Assembly: GCA_964350315.1 (NCBI GenBank)
Contig: CAYGJD010000005.1
Location: 56,245-120,244 of the forward strand
DNA from: JAJZEO01 sp964350315
Lineage (GTDB): Bacteria > Chlamydiota > Chlamydiia > Chlamydiales > 2-12-FULL-49-11
Length of the DNA: 64,000 nucleotides
Direction: 5' to 3'
A model generated the notes under the pieces. The model saw nothing but the letters and a program-made list of their open reading frames with translations. It did no database searches and was not told the origin of the DNA. This document shows positions 16,600 to 25,083 of this stretch, in pieces. Position 1 is the first letter of the stretch. Every line of letters begins with the position of its first letter. The position numbers and the translations under genes are program-made.

Positions 16600-16619
16600 A
16601 ACTCTACTTAAAGAGAGTT
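16600..16619 (-). promoter_or_regulatory. Inverted repeat over the thioesterase ribosome binding site
   Basis: AACTCT and AGAGTT are separated by 8 bases and sit between the purU stop and the thioesterase ATG. In the mRNA the right arm contains the AGAG that would act as the ribosome binding site, so folding would hide it. Confidence 0.35.
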
Positions 16620-17470
16620 TATGATTTTAGGACAATGGTTTTGTGCCCATTTAGGAAAACGCGATAGTCAGCAATAGCTTTGGTGGCACGCGATAAAACA
16701 AGTGATTCAATATCAGCACCCTGTCTTGCGAAGTCATTAGCTGTTTGAGTATGATTGACTCGGATGATATCTTGGCAGATGATAGGACCCTCGTCGAGAT
16801 CTTTTGTGACAAAATGAGCCGTCGCGCCAATAATTTTAACTCCTCGGTCATGTGCTTGTTTGTAAGGGCTTGCACCTTTGAAGCTTGGTAGGAAGGAGTG
16901 GTGGATATTAATAATTTTACCAGAGTGCACTTCACAAAAACCTTCTGAGAGAACTTGCATATACCGTGCAAGAATTATGTAGTCAGTGTTGTACTTTTTA
17001 TGAAGTTCAGAAATTTGGGCTTCTTGCTTGAGTTTGGTCTCTTTTGTGACAGGTAGGTAGTGAAAGGGAATATTATGATATTCACTAAGGCACTTTAATG
17101 TTTCATGATTTGACGCAACAGCAGCAATTTCAACAGGTAAAGACCCTCTTTTAGTTTTTGCTAGAAGGTCAACTAAACAATGATCGGGCTTTGAACACAT
17201 GATCAGCAAGCGAATCTTTTTCTCGCGATCTATGAGCTCACATTTGCCATTAAATTGTTTGAATACAGGATTAAGAGACTCTGTTAAAGAGTTTTGAGTA
17301 GATTCTGACTCAAATTCCAGTCTCATAAAGAATCTTTTTGTCTCTGGGTCTGAAAATTGTTCAAGGGAAATAATCATATTTCCCATATCGAACAGAGACG
17401 TTGTGATGCGGGCCACAATGCCTTTTTCGTCTAAGCAATTTACCTTGAGTATGAATCTTTTCTTTGTCAT
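16619..17470 (-). CDS. purU: Formyltetrahydrofolate deformylase
   Basis: A 283-residue PurU, which splits 10-formyl-THF into formate and THF. An N-terminal ACT domain (about 5-85) starts with LKVNCLDEKGIVARIT. The formyltransferase-fold domain follows, with INIHHSFLPSFKGA (187-200) containing the catalytic Asn and His, and TKDLDEGPI (222-230) the Asp. In other bacteria PurU balances the one-carbon pool and supplies formate for purine synthesis. It heads the six-gene minus-strand operon and is divergent from mdh (67 bases between starts). Confidence 0.94.
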   Translation of the reverse strand: MTKKRFILKVNCLDEKGIVARITTSLFDMGNMIISLEQFSDPETKRFFMRLEFESESTQNSLTESLNPVFKQFNGKCELIDREKKIRLLIMCSKPDHCLVDLLAKTKRGSLPVEIAAVASNHETLKCLSEYHNIPFHYLPVTKETKLKQEAQISELHKKYNTDYIILARYMQVLSEGFCEVHSGKIINIHHSFLPSFKGASPYKQAHDRGVKIIGATAHFVTKDLDEGPIICQDIIRVNHTQTANDFARQGADIESLVLSRATKAIADYRVFLNGHKTIVLKS

Positions 17471-17537
17471 GATCTTTAATTAACATTGTGAATAAAGAGA
17501 ATTTTAGCAAAGTAATACTTAAAAGGAAAGGTGATAT

Positions 17538-18503
17538 ATGTCCGAACCAATTCGTATTGGGATTACAGGTGGAGCGGGTCAGATTTGTTATAATCTATTA
17601 TATAGGATCGCAGCAGGAGAGATTTTTGGAAAAAATCAACCTGTGGCTCTTCATATGTTGGAATTGCCTGCTGCTATTGAGAGACTTAATGGCGCCTTTA
17701 TGGAACTTGAGGATTGTGCTTTTCCTCTTCTAACAGAAGTGGTGATTGGAGATAATGCAGAAAAGGTCTTTGATGGAGTGAGCTTTGCAATTTTGGTTGG
17801 AGCTAAGCCTCGTAGTAAGGGAATGGAGCGAGCCGATCTTTTACAAGCAAACGCTCAAATCTTTGTAAATCAAGGAAAAGCATTAAATCGTTCTGGTGTC
17901 AAAGTGCTTATAGTGGGAAATCCTGCAAATACGAATGCGCTTGTGTTAAAGCATAATGCACCTGACTTGCCGAGTGAAAATATACGATCGATGATGCGTC
18001 TTGATCAAAATCGAGCTGTTGCACAGTTGGCGTTAAAGGCAAAAGTTCCTACAACTCATGTTAAGAAGGTTGCGGTATTTGGTAACCACTCTCCGACAAT
18101 GGTAGTTGATTATTATAATGCTGTGATTTCTGGAAAACGAGCAGGAGATGTGATTACTGATAAATCATGGCTTCAAAAAGAGTTTATGGAGTCAGTGCAG
18201 AATAGGGGCGCGGCTGTGATTAATGCTAGAGGGCTTTCATCAGCAGCCTCAGCGGCAAATGCTGCAATCGATTCGATTGTTGATTGGATCAAGCCAACTC
18301 CACCAGATGATTGGTATACAGCCGGAGTTTATTCAGATGGGAATTCCTATGGAATAGCTAAAGATCTCTTTTTTTCCTTTCCTCTAAGAGACAATAAGAT
18401 TGTGGCTGGTTTAGAAATGGATGAGTTTCTTCAAAAAATGTTGGTCAAAACGGAACAGGAGCTTCTTTCAGAAAGAGAAGCCGTAAAAAGTTATTTATCT
18501 TAG
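17538..18503 (+). CDS. mdh: Malate dehydrogenase
   Basis: NAD-dependent malate dehydrogenase of the tricarboxylic acid cycle, 321 residues, of the cytosolic/chlamydial type. The NAD-binding loop GITGGAGQICYNLLYRI is at 8-24, substrate arginine blocks are at PRSKGMERADLL (91-102) and near 154-159, and the catalytic His184 is in FGNHSP. AAAGGTGAT gives a clear ribosome binding site. The next gene is citrate synthase, 9 bases downstream, so oxaloacetate formation and use are coupled. Divergent from purU. Confidence 0.96.
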   Translation: MSEPIRIGITGGAGQICYNLLYRIAAGEIFGKNQPVALHMLELPAAIERLNGAFMELEDCAFPLLTEVVIGDNAEKVFDGVSFAILVGAKPRSKGMERADLLQANAQIFVNQGKALNRSGVKVLIVGNPANTNALVLKHNAPDLPSENIRSMMRLDQNRAVAQLALKAKVPTTHVKKVAVFGNHSPTMVVDYYNAVISGKRAGDVITDKSWLQKEFMESVQNRGAAVINARGLSSAASAANAAIDSIVDWIKPTPPDDWYTAGVYSDGNSYGIAKDLFFSFPLRDNKIVAGLEMDEFLQKMLVKTEQELLSEREAVKSYLS

Positions 18504-18512
18504 GGTGAAGCA

Positions 18513-19676
18513 ATGACAGATCCAAAAGTCTTATTTGAAATTACTGAAGAGCATCTAGAAACGGGAATGAGAGGTTTTCCTGTTGGCTATTGCATCACGT
18601 CAAAAGTTGATCCTATTAAAGGGCTGTACTACCTTGAGAGACCTATCAAAGAGCTTGCAGGTTTGAGGCCAGAGCAAGTGATTTTTCTGCTTATGCAGGG
18701 GAGTTTAGAGACTGGGGAAGCCTACGATTCATTTTGTATGCAATTGAGACAACGTGGTGTTCTTCATCCAAAGGTGCGCTCTCACGTATGTATGTTGCCA
18801 AGAGAGGCTCATCCAATGAAAATGCTTATTGCTGCATTGACAATTTTGGGAGGAATTGAGGGAGAAGATAGATATCCAGAAGATTGTCTAAACATTATCG
18901 CTAAAATGCCGGAGCTTGTTGCTACAGTAATCAATCACCATGCCGGATGGGGAGAGACTCCTGAATCAAAGCCAGAGCTTGGCTACATGGAAAATTTTAC
19001 CCATATGTTAAATGTGCCTAATACAAAAGACAAGTCCTTGTTAAATGAAATTTTCATGGCCTACAATATCTTGCACTACGATCACGGTGGTGGAAATCTT
19101 TCAGCTTTTGTTGGAAAAGCTGTGGCTTCTGGTTTGGAAGATATGTATGGATCGCTTGCTGCAGCTATGTGTGCACTTGCTGGGCCAAGACATGGAAAAG
19201 CAAATCAAGATTGTTTGGTTTTTGTTAAAGAAATGCATGCTGCAGTTGGATCGAAAGCAAATGGTGATGAGATAGAAAAATTGATTAGAAAAAGATTGGC
19301 AGAAAAAAAATTATTATTTGGTTTTGGTCATGCTGTTCTACGTGCAGAAGATGCAAGAGCAACAATTTTTTGCGAAATGGCAGAAAAAATGTTTCCTAAA
19401 AACCCACTTATTCAAACAGCTCTTTACTTAAGAGAGCGTGGTCCGAAGGTTTTAAAAGAAAATCCGAAGATCCAAAATCCCTATGCGAATGTCGATCTTA
19501 TGAGTGGTGCACTACTTTCTGCAGCAGGATTTGACTTTCCTGAGTACTTTACGGTATTATTCGGACTTTCTCGCGCAGTTGGCATCGCAAGACAAATTGT
19601 CTATGAGAGGCTTGAGGCAAGAGGAGGGAAGGGAACGCCAATTGTGCGTCCTAAATATATATATAAACCAAACTGA
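18513..19676 (+). CDS. gltA: Citrate synthase, mitochondrial-type
   Basis: Condenses oxaloacetate and acetyl-CoA to citrate; 387 residues. The catalytic triad is in place: His191 in YDHGGGN, His273 in GFGHAVLR and Asp328 in ANVDLMSG. GPRHGKANQ (224-232) is the CoA-binding loop. The blocks GFGHAVLRAEDAR and PEYFTVLFGLSRAVGIA resemble the short eukaryotic/mitochondrial type I enzyme more than the E. coli type II enzyme, and no N-terminal allosteric domain is present. Chlamydiaceae lack citrate synthase, so its presence supports a Parachlamydia-like host and a fuller TCA cycle. Confidence 0.94.
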   Translation: MTDPKVLFEITEEHLETGMRGFPVGYCITSKVDPIKGLYYLERPIKELAGLRPEQVIFLLMQGSLETGEAYDSFCMQLRQRGVLHPKVRSHVCMLPREAHPMKMLIAALTILGGIEGEDRYPEDCLNIIAKMPELVATVINHHAGWGETPESKPELGYMENFTHMLNVPNTKDKSLLNEIFMAYNILHYDHGGGNLSAFVGKAVASGLEDMYGSLAAAMCALAGPRHGKANQDCLVFVKEMHAAVGSKANGDEIEKLIRKRLAEKKLLFGFGHAVLRAEDARATIFCEMAEKMFPKNPLIQTALYLRERGPKVLKENPKIQNPYANVDLMSGALLSAAGFDFPEYFTVLFGLSRAVGIARQIVYERLEARGGKGTPIVRPKYIYKPN

Positions 19677-19711
19677 GCTATATGTAAGTATGGCTCTATA
19701 GTGAGGGCCGT

Positions 19712-20596
19712 ATGACATTTCAAGAGTTAGAAGAAACTTTTAATCGCGCTTTAAGACTAACATTTAGTAAACGAAAACTCTTATTTATATTCCCTGTATT
19801 GCTTGTCTGTGGGGTTTTGATCGTATTTTGCCGTGCAATTTCTTATAATGCCAATCCTTGGGTTGTCATGTCTTTGTCATTTCTGCCGGTATTTTTATGC
19901 ACAGGAATACTGCTTGCAGCTGGGGTTCTTCTGATTCGTATGTATTATCATGAAGTAAAGGGGCTCTCTTTTCGATTCAGAAAGTTACTTTCACATTCAT
20001 TGCAGTTATTGATTGGTGTTTCTCACCTTTCTTTACCACTTATTCTAACTTATCTATTCCTTTGGACTTTGATGGGTGTTTTTCACCTACTTAAAGTGAT
20101 CCCAGGGGTTGGCGAAGTGTTTGGAGTATTACTCTCATTTGGCCCTTTTCTTCTTGTGTTCGCTTCTCTTATGTTAAGTTTGATAAGCATAATCATGTTG
20201 TTTTTTGTCACGCCTCATGTAGCCCTCAAGACTGGGGTTCATATGCACATTGCAGAAGAAATTATGGAAAGAATGCGTGTATCTCCTTTTTCAAACATCC
20301 TACTTTTGACAATTGGCCTGACCCCTTTGCTTTGTGGGGTGTTTTTTCTCGTTCTGGCCGCTATTATGACAGGAGCTCACTACTTGCAGGCTACGGCTGC
20401 ACTTGGTGTTGCTCTCGGATGGTTCTTTATTATGGTGCCTTTCACAATGATACTAGCACCATTTGTCGTCTTTTTCTTTAATTTTGCTACAGAAAGTTTT
20501 GGCCTCCTGCAAAGAAAGCAAAAAAATGTTCACCGCCAAGAGACAAAAGTGCAAAAAATGGGGAAGAATGAGGGAGAAAAGTGCTCTGTGCGGTAG
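19712..20596 (+). CDS. Six-helix membrane protein of unknown function
   Basis: A 294-residue integral membrane protein with about six hydrophobic helices and a basic C-terminal tail (RKQKNVHRQETKVQKMGK). I recognise no transport or enzyme motif. A conserved-looking VIPGVGEVFG loop sits between helices in the middle. It starts 35 bases after gltA, and its last 16 bases overlap the start of the FAD oxidoreductase gene, so it belongs to the mdh-gltA run. Its pattern resembles the chlamydial conserved inner-membrane proteins found beside housekeeping genes. Function unknown. Confidence 0.75.
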   Translation: MTFQELEETFNRALRLTFSKRKLLFIFPVLLVCGVLIVFCRAISYNANPWVVMSLSFLPVFLCTGILLAAGVLLIRMYYHEVKGLSFRFRKLLSHSLQLLIGVSHLSLPLILTYLFLWTLMGVFHLLKVIPGVGEVFGVLLSFGPFLLVFASLMLSLISIIMLFFVTPHVALKTGVHMHIAEEIMERMRVSPFSNILLLTIGLTPLLCGVFFLVLAAIMTGAHYLQATAALGVALGWFFIMVPFTMILAPFVVFFFNFATESFGLLQRKQKNVHRQETKVQKMGKNEGEKCSVR

Positions 20597-21480
20597 TCGG
20601 GTGTGGTTTAGCTGGACTTAGTACAGCTCATGCTCTTGTTAAAAGAGGGTGTGATGTCCATTTATATGATAAAGTTGGAGTAGGGGCAGGTGCATCAGGT
20701 ATTGCTTCTGGTTTACTTCATCCGTATCCTGGTAAAAAGGGAGTACGATCTAAATTCGCAGATGAAGCGATGGAGAAGACTCTATCTCTTATTGATTTGG
20801 CAGAATCAGCCCTTGGTAGAAAAGTTGCTTTAAGAAATGGAATTTTACGTAAAAATTGGATCCCTGAAGAAATTTATCCTGATTTAAAAAAAGTCGGAAA
20901 CGATATCCTCATTACAAGTGGATGTACGATTTTTATGAAGTCGTATCTTGAGGGGTTGTTCCAAGCTCTTGATAAGGCGAAATTCATAAAAGGGGAGTTA
21001 GTCGATGATGCTCCTTATGACCGCGTTGTCTACGCTATTGGAAAAGGGTTTAGAGATTGGAATATAGAGGAAGTGCAGTATGTTAAAGGACAGATTTTAA
21101 CATGCAAAGAAAACGAACCTTTCAAGCGAACAATCATTGGATCTGGTCATATTTCTCCTTTAGAAAAAAAGGGTTTTATACATGTCGGATCGACTTATGA
21201 GCACCATGCTCTAAATGATCTACCCGATCTTGAGGTTGCTCGTGAGTATTTAGCTTCAAGGATTGAAACTTTTTACCCTTCTTTTAAAAAAATTAAAATA
21301 GTAGAATGTTCTGCAGAAATTCGTGTTTGTGTGAAACAAACTTACTTGCCGTTAGTCAAGAAAATGAATAATAGAATATGGGTTTTTACAGGGCTTGGCT
21401 CCCGAGGTTTACTATATCATGGGTTGTTTGGGGAAAAAGTTGCTGAGGAAGTGTGTTATGAAGGAGAAAGATGGAGTTAG
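20581..21480 (+). CDS. FAD-dependent oxidoreductase (DAO family)
   Basis: A 299-residue flavoprotein of the D-amino-acid oxidase/dehydrogenase superfamily. The N-terminal dinucleotide motif is GCGLAG (7-12). GVGAGASGIASGLLHPYPG (about 32-50) is the second FAD segment and resembles that of the MnmC oxidase domain and glycine oxidases. A C-terminal TGLGSRGLL block completes the FAD site. The substrate could be a D-amino acid or a modified tRNA base intermediate; the MnmC-like HPYPG is suggestive only. It starts at GTG 20581 with GAGGGAG upstream, overlaps the preceding gene by 16 bases and is overlapped by the next by 10. Confidence 0.82.
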   Translation: MLCAVVGCGLAGLSTAHALVKRGCDVHLYDKVGVGAGASGIASGLLHPYPGKKGVRSKFADEAMEKTLSLIDLAESALGRKVALRNGILRKNWIPEEIYPDLKKVGNDILITSGCTIFMKSYLEGLFQALDKAKFIKGELVDDAPYDRVVYAIGKGFRDWNIEEVQYVKGQILTCKENEPFKRTIIGSGHISPLEKKGFIHVGSTYEHHALNDLPDLEVAREYLASRIETFYPSFKKIKIVECSAEIRVCVKQTYLPLVKKMNNRIWVFTGLGSRGLLYHGLFGEKVAEEVCYEGERWS

Positions 21481-21968
21481 TTGATAATAGTAAATATGGA
21501 GCAGAGGTAGCAGGTCGCTATGCCGCAGTCATGGGCTTAGTGGAAGCTGTCGTAGTTCAAGAGATTAAAGTTAATACAATGGAAGAGCTGAGTGAATTAA
21601 TTTCTGGTTTTGTAACGCGTGTGTGTCGGGGGATAAATGGAGTTTTTGTATATAAATTTTCTGAAAACCCAACCGAAGGTGTTATATTAATTCGCAATGG
21701 AAGATATGAGGAAAATCCTGAATATAGATATATCAGTGTTGCTGGGCCTAATTTTTTTAGTGCAGTTGAAAGAAGTGCCTCGACTGACGGAAGTGAAGTA
21801 GAATTTGACCAAAGCAGTTACAGAGAATTCCGTATTGGATCAGTGCACAAATCCAATACTGCTTATATAAGGTGTTTGAAAGAGGGTTCTAAGCCATCGA
21901 TAGAAGTTTTTAATCTTTTTCAAAGACTAGTTTGCCCACTATTTTTTGCCTCCCCAGGTCTTGCATAG
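21471..21968 (+). CDS. Conserved-looking small protein of unknown function
   Basis: A 165-residue soluble protein that I do not recognise. It has no signal peptide or membrane helix. The middle alternates strand-like and charged segments (GVFVYKF, GVILIRNGRYEENP, RYISVAG), suggesting a small alpha/beta or PAS/GAF-like fold, but nothing diagnostic. It overlaps the FAD oxidoreductase stop by 10 bases, with AAGGAGAAAG as ribosome binding site inside that gene, so the two are translationally coupled. It may be an accessory of the oxidoreductase; this is inference from overlap only. Confidence 0.7.
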   Translation: MELVDNSKYGAEVAGRYAAVMGLVEAVVVQEIKVNTMEELSELISGFVTRVCRGINGVFVYKFSENPTEGVILIRNGRYEENPEYRYISVAGPNFFSAVERSASTDGSEVEFDQSSYREFRIGSVHKSNTAYIRCLKEGSKPSIEVFNLFQRLVCPLFFASPGLA

Positions 21969-22001
21969 ACGCGATTTAGATCTTTGTGGTATTCTCTATT
22001 T

Positions 22002-22742
22002 ATGAAAATTTCGTTTAGATTTCTAGGTACTGGGGGATCTCTTGGAATCCCTGGAATTGGGTGTGATTGTAAAGTTTGTCAATCATCTAATGAAAAGAAC
22101 AAGAGGCTAAGAGCTTCTTGTTTGGTTATGATCGGCAACAAGCAGTATTTGGTAGATGCCTCACCTGATCTTAGGCAAACTTTTTTAAAGTATAAAATAA
22201 AAGATATAGATGGAGTTTTGCTTACCCATTTTCATGATGATCATACTGGGGGATTAAGCGAGCTAAGGCCATTTTTTCTAAATCATAACAACAGAAAAAT
22301 TCCTCTTTATTGTTCAAAAGAGACTTTTGATGAGATAAATGCCCGCTATCAATACTTGATGGATAGATTCTCAGTGAATATATTGCAAGGTCAAGAGGGT
22401 GATCTAGATAGTTTTAGGTATTTTTCTTATTCCCAGGAAGGGGTTGGAGTGAATGGGTTTCGATTTGGTGATTTTGCATACATCACAGATATAAAAGAAT
22501 ATGAAGAGACTCTTTTTAAATCGCTGCATGGAGTTAAAGTCTTAGTGGTCGGCGCGATTCATAAAAGAGGGACAGCAATGCATTTTTCTATAGATGAGGC
22601 GATTTCGTTTGCAAGGAGAGTCGGAGCAGAACGAACTTTGTTAACGCATATTTCTCATGAAGTAGAGCATGAATCAACGGCAAATGAATTGCCGAGTGGA
22701 ATTGAATTAGGTTATGACGGGATGGTAATAGATGTCGGATGA
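22002..22742 (+). CDS. PhnP-like metallo-beta-lactamase-fold hydrolase
   Basis: A 246-residue MBL-fold enzyme. The N-terminal LGTGGSLGIPGIGCDC (8-23) with paired cysteines (Cys21, Cys23, Cys26) is typical of the PhnP/MBL phosphodiesterase branch. THFHDDH at 75-81 is the metal site, followed by THISHE near the C-terminus. PhnP-type enzymes hydrolyse cyclic phosphodiesters. ATG 22002 is preferred to an in-frame TTG at 21984. The 3' end overlaps the hflX start by 11 bases; the same pair (phnP-hflX) is adjacent in C. trachomatis, as I recall. Confidence 0.88.
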   Translation: MKISFRFLGTGGSLGIPGIGCDCKVCQSSNEKNKRLRASCLVMIGNKQYLVDASPDLRQTFLKYKIKDIDGVLLTHFHDDHTGGLSELRPFFLNHNNRKIPLYCSKETFDEINARYQYLMDRFSVNILQGQEGDLDSFRYFSYSQEGVGVNGFRFGDFAYITDIKEYEETLFKSLHGVKVLVVGAIHKRGTAMHFSIDEAISFARRVGAERTLLTHISHEVEHESTANELPSGIELGYDGMVIDVG

Positions 22743-24039
22743 AAATAGAAAGCAGCAGGAAGATCGTTATGACTTAGAAGAAGTCAAGCGCGTTGCTTTG
22801 GTCGGATTATTTGGTTCAGGCCAGCCAGATCTTGAGTGTCGTGAGCATTTGGATGAATTAGAAGAGCTTTCTTGGACTTATGGTTTTGAAGTTGTTGAAA
22901 AAGTGATGTGCCCAATTAAAAAATTGAATGCAGCGACGTATATTGGAAGCGGTAAAGCAGTAGAGATTGGCGAACTTTGTGACGCAAAAGGCATTCATGC
23001 TGTGATTCTTGATGAAGAAATCACACCAAATCAACAAAGAAATCTGGAAGTTTTAATTAAGAAACCTGTTTTAGATAGAACAGAATTGATTTTAGAAGTT
23101 TTTGCACAGCGTGCAATCTCAAGAGAAGCAGTGCTACAGATTGAACTTGCAAAAATTAAATATCAGATACCTAGATTAAAAAGACTATGGACTCACTTAT
23201 CAAGAGAGAAGACAGCAGGTGGTGGAACTTCTGCGTTTCGTGGTGCAGGAGAGAAACAAATTGAGGTTGATAAAAGGATATTGAAGGCTCGTGTTAGCGC
23301 TCTTGAAAAAGAAATTAAAGCGATACGGTTTCAAAGATCAACTCAACGAACTTCTAGAATGCGTTCAGGGGTCCCAACGTACGCAATTGTCGGTTATACA
23401 AACGCGGGTAAATCAACTCTTTTAAATTCACTGACAAATGCAGGTGTATTAGAAGAGGATAAACTTTTTGCAACACTTGATACAACAGCAAGGCAATTTG
23501 AGCTTCCAAACAATCAAAAAATTGTTTTGATAGATACGGTTGGTTTTATCAGAAAGTTACCGCATGGGCTCGTTGCAGCTTTTCGCTCGACTCTTGAAGA
23601 AGCAGTTTTCACAGATATTTTATTGCATGTTGTAGATGTAGCGCACCCTGTAGCAATGGAACATGCTGAGGAAACATTGAAAGTATTGAAAGAGTTAGAG
23701 GCTGATGAAAGACCGATTATCACACTACTTAACAAATGTGACCTAGTGACAGACCAATCTATTTTTCTACAGTTTCGCGTGAAATTTCCCAATTGCATAA
23801 AAATTTCCGCTAAAAATAGGGAGGGTTTTGATGAATTGTATGAAATAATTCAGGAAAAGCTAGCTTCTCTTAGAAAAGTTGTGAACTTACGCATTCCACA
23901 AAGTGAATATGCCTTAGCAAGTGAATTGATGCAGGAGGGGGAAGTTTTCTCTTCTGACTACGAAGGAAACGATATTCTTTTAAGCATAGAAATACCGGCA
24001 AAGCTTGAATATAAAATACGCCCATACTTAGTTTTATAG
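22732..24039 (+). CDS. hflX: GTPase HflX
   Basis: Ribosome-associated GTPase that splits stalled ribosomes, 435 residues. The N-terminal nucleotide-binding domain includes AATYIGSGK (67-75). The HflX signature KTAGGGTSAFRGAGEKQIE is at 160-178. The G domain has GYTNAGKST (221-229), DTVGF (268-272) and LLNKCDLV (about 325-332). Its start lies within the end of the PhnP-like gene, showing coupled translation. A cold-shock gene with its own upstream signals follows after 77 bases. Confidence 0.96.
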   Translation: MSDENRKQQEDRYDLEEVKRVALVGLFGSGQPDLECREHLDELEELSWTYGFEVVEKVMCPIKKLNAATYIGSGKAVEIGELCDAKGIHAVILDEEITPNQQRNLEVLIKKPVLDRTELILEVFAQRAISREAVLQIELAKIKYQIPRLKRLWTHLSREKTAGGGTSAFRGAGEKQIEVDKRILKARVSALEKEIKAIRFQRSTQRTSRMRSGVPTYAIVGYTNAGKSTLLNSLTNAGVLEEDKLFATLDTTARQFELPNNQKIVLIDTVGFIRKLPHGLVAAFRSTLEEAVFTDILLHVVDVAHPVAMEHAEETLKVLKELEADERPIITLLNKCDLVTDQSIFLQFRVKFPNCIKISAKNREGFDELYEIIQEKLASLRKVVNLRIPQSEYALASELMQEGEVFSSDYEGNDILLSIEIPAKLEYKIRPYLVL

Positions 24040-24079
24040 CGTAATAAAAACTTTTCTTTTTTCATAAGAAGCATTCTGA

Positions 24080-24085
24080 TACAAT
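24080..24085 (+). promoter_or_regulatory. -10 element of the first cold-shock gene
   Basis: TACAAT about 32 bases before the csp ATG at 24117. A weak TTTTCA (24059-24064) lies upstream at 15-base spacing. AGGA just before the ATG is a strong ribosome binding site. Confidence 0.3.
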
Positions 24086-24116
24086 CTGCACAGAATAACT
24101 TTTTCATGAGGAAAAA

Positions 24117-24320
24117 ATGGCTAAAGGTACTGTAAAATGGTTTAATTCGACAAAAGGGTTTGGATTTATCACACCTGATGATGGGAGCAAAGATGTATTC
24201 GTACATATTAATGCTGTTCAAAATTCTGGTATGAATGGTCTAGATGAGGGACAAAAGGTTTCATTTGATACTGAAGATGGTCAAAAAGGTCCATCTGCAA
24301 TTAATTTGAAATCAGTTTAA
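24117..24320 (+). CDS. Cold-shock protein (first copy)
   Basis: A 67-residue CspA-type single-stranded nucleic-acid chaperone. RNP1 KGFGFIT is at about 14-20 and RNP2 DVFVHI at about 29-34. The KGTVKWFN start is canonical, and full length equals the family norm. It differs from the second copy (25084) in the C-terminal half (GQKGPSAINLKSV here). Alternatively, as OB-fold proteins of this size can act in transcription antitermination, it may regulate at the RNA level. It sits 31 bases upstream of radC, with which it may be cotranscribed. Confidence 0.95.
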   Translation: MAKGTVKWFNSTKGFGFITPDDGSKDVFVHINAVQNSGMNGLDEGQKVSFDTEDGQKGPSAINLKSV

Positions 24321-24351
24321 TTTTTTTCGACTGATTGATTAAAAAATAATC

Positions 24352-25014
24352 ATGCAAACAATCCCCCTAGAAGAAAGACCACGCGAAAGACTTTTTCACG
24401 TGGGAGAGGATGCACTTAGTGATTCAGAGCTCCTCGCAATTTTGCTAGGAAGTGGAACAAAATCTGTTTCGGCTCTTGATCTAGCCCATAATCTATTGAA
24501 TAGTTTTAATTCACTTTCAGGATTAGCAGAGGCATCACTAGAAGAACTTTGTTCGATAAAAGGTGTGGGGAAAGTAAAAGCAATTGAAATGCGGGCAATG
24601 TTCGCAATTTCAAAAAGATTATTAAAAAAATCTCAGGTGCATAGAACAAAAATTGATAGTGCTGAAGCAGCGTATTTGGCATTAATTGATTTGTTTTATG
24701 GAAAAAAGAAAGAAATTTTAGCTCTCTTATTGCTCGATTCAAGATTGAATTTGATAGGAAGGGAAATGATTGGTGTGGGAACCTTGACAGAAGTCTTGAT
24801 TCACCCCCGTGAAGTTTTCCTTCCTGCGATTAAACGTGGAGCTCACTCAATCATTCTAGCCCACAACCACCCTTCAAACGACCCATCTCCTTCAGAGTCA
24901 GATAGAAAGCTAACTGAGAGGTTGAGGTTGTCTGGTGAGATTTTAAATATAAAAGTTAACGATCATCTGATCATTTGTAATGACTATTTCTATTCATTTT
25001 TATCGGAAAAGTGA
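24352..25014 (+). CDS. radC: RadC-family JAB domain protein
   Basis: A 220-residue RadC. An N-terminal UPF0758 helical region contains the helix-hairpin-helix SIKGVGKVKA (68-77). The C-terminal JAMM metalloprotease-like domain has HNHPSNDPSPSESD (171-184) with metal ligands His171, His173 and Asp184. Despite the name, a DNA repair role is doubtful; RadC domains also occur with mobile elements and natural competence. Here it is embedded between two cold-shock genes. The ATG at 24352 follows csp by 31 bases. Confidence 0.94.
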   Translation: MQTIPLEERPRERLFHVGEDALSDSELLAILLGSGTKSVSALDLAHNLLNSFNSLSGLAEASLEELCSIKGVGKVKAIEMRAMFAISKRLLKKSQVHRTKIDSAEAAYLALIDLFYGKKKEILALLLLDSRLNLIGREMIGVGTLTEVLIHPREVFLPAIKRGAHSIILAHNHPSNDPSPSESDRKLTERLRLSGEILNIKVNDHLIICNDYFYSFLSEK

Positions 25015-25083
25015 AGTCTTGTCTTTTCAAGAAAGATTGGTTGTGATAAACTCTGCGAGAAGTACTTTCCAAAAGGAGAAAAG

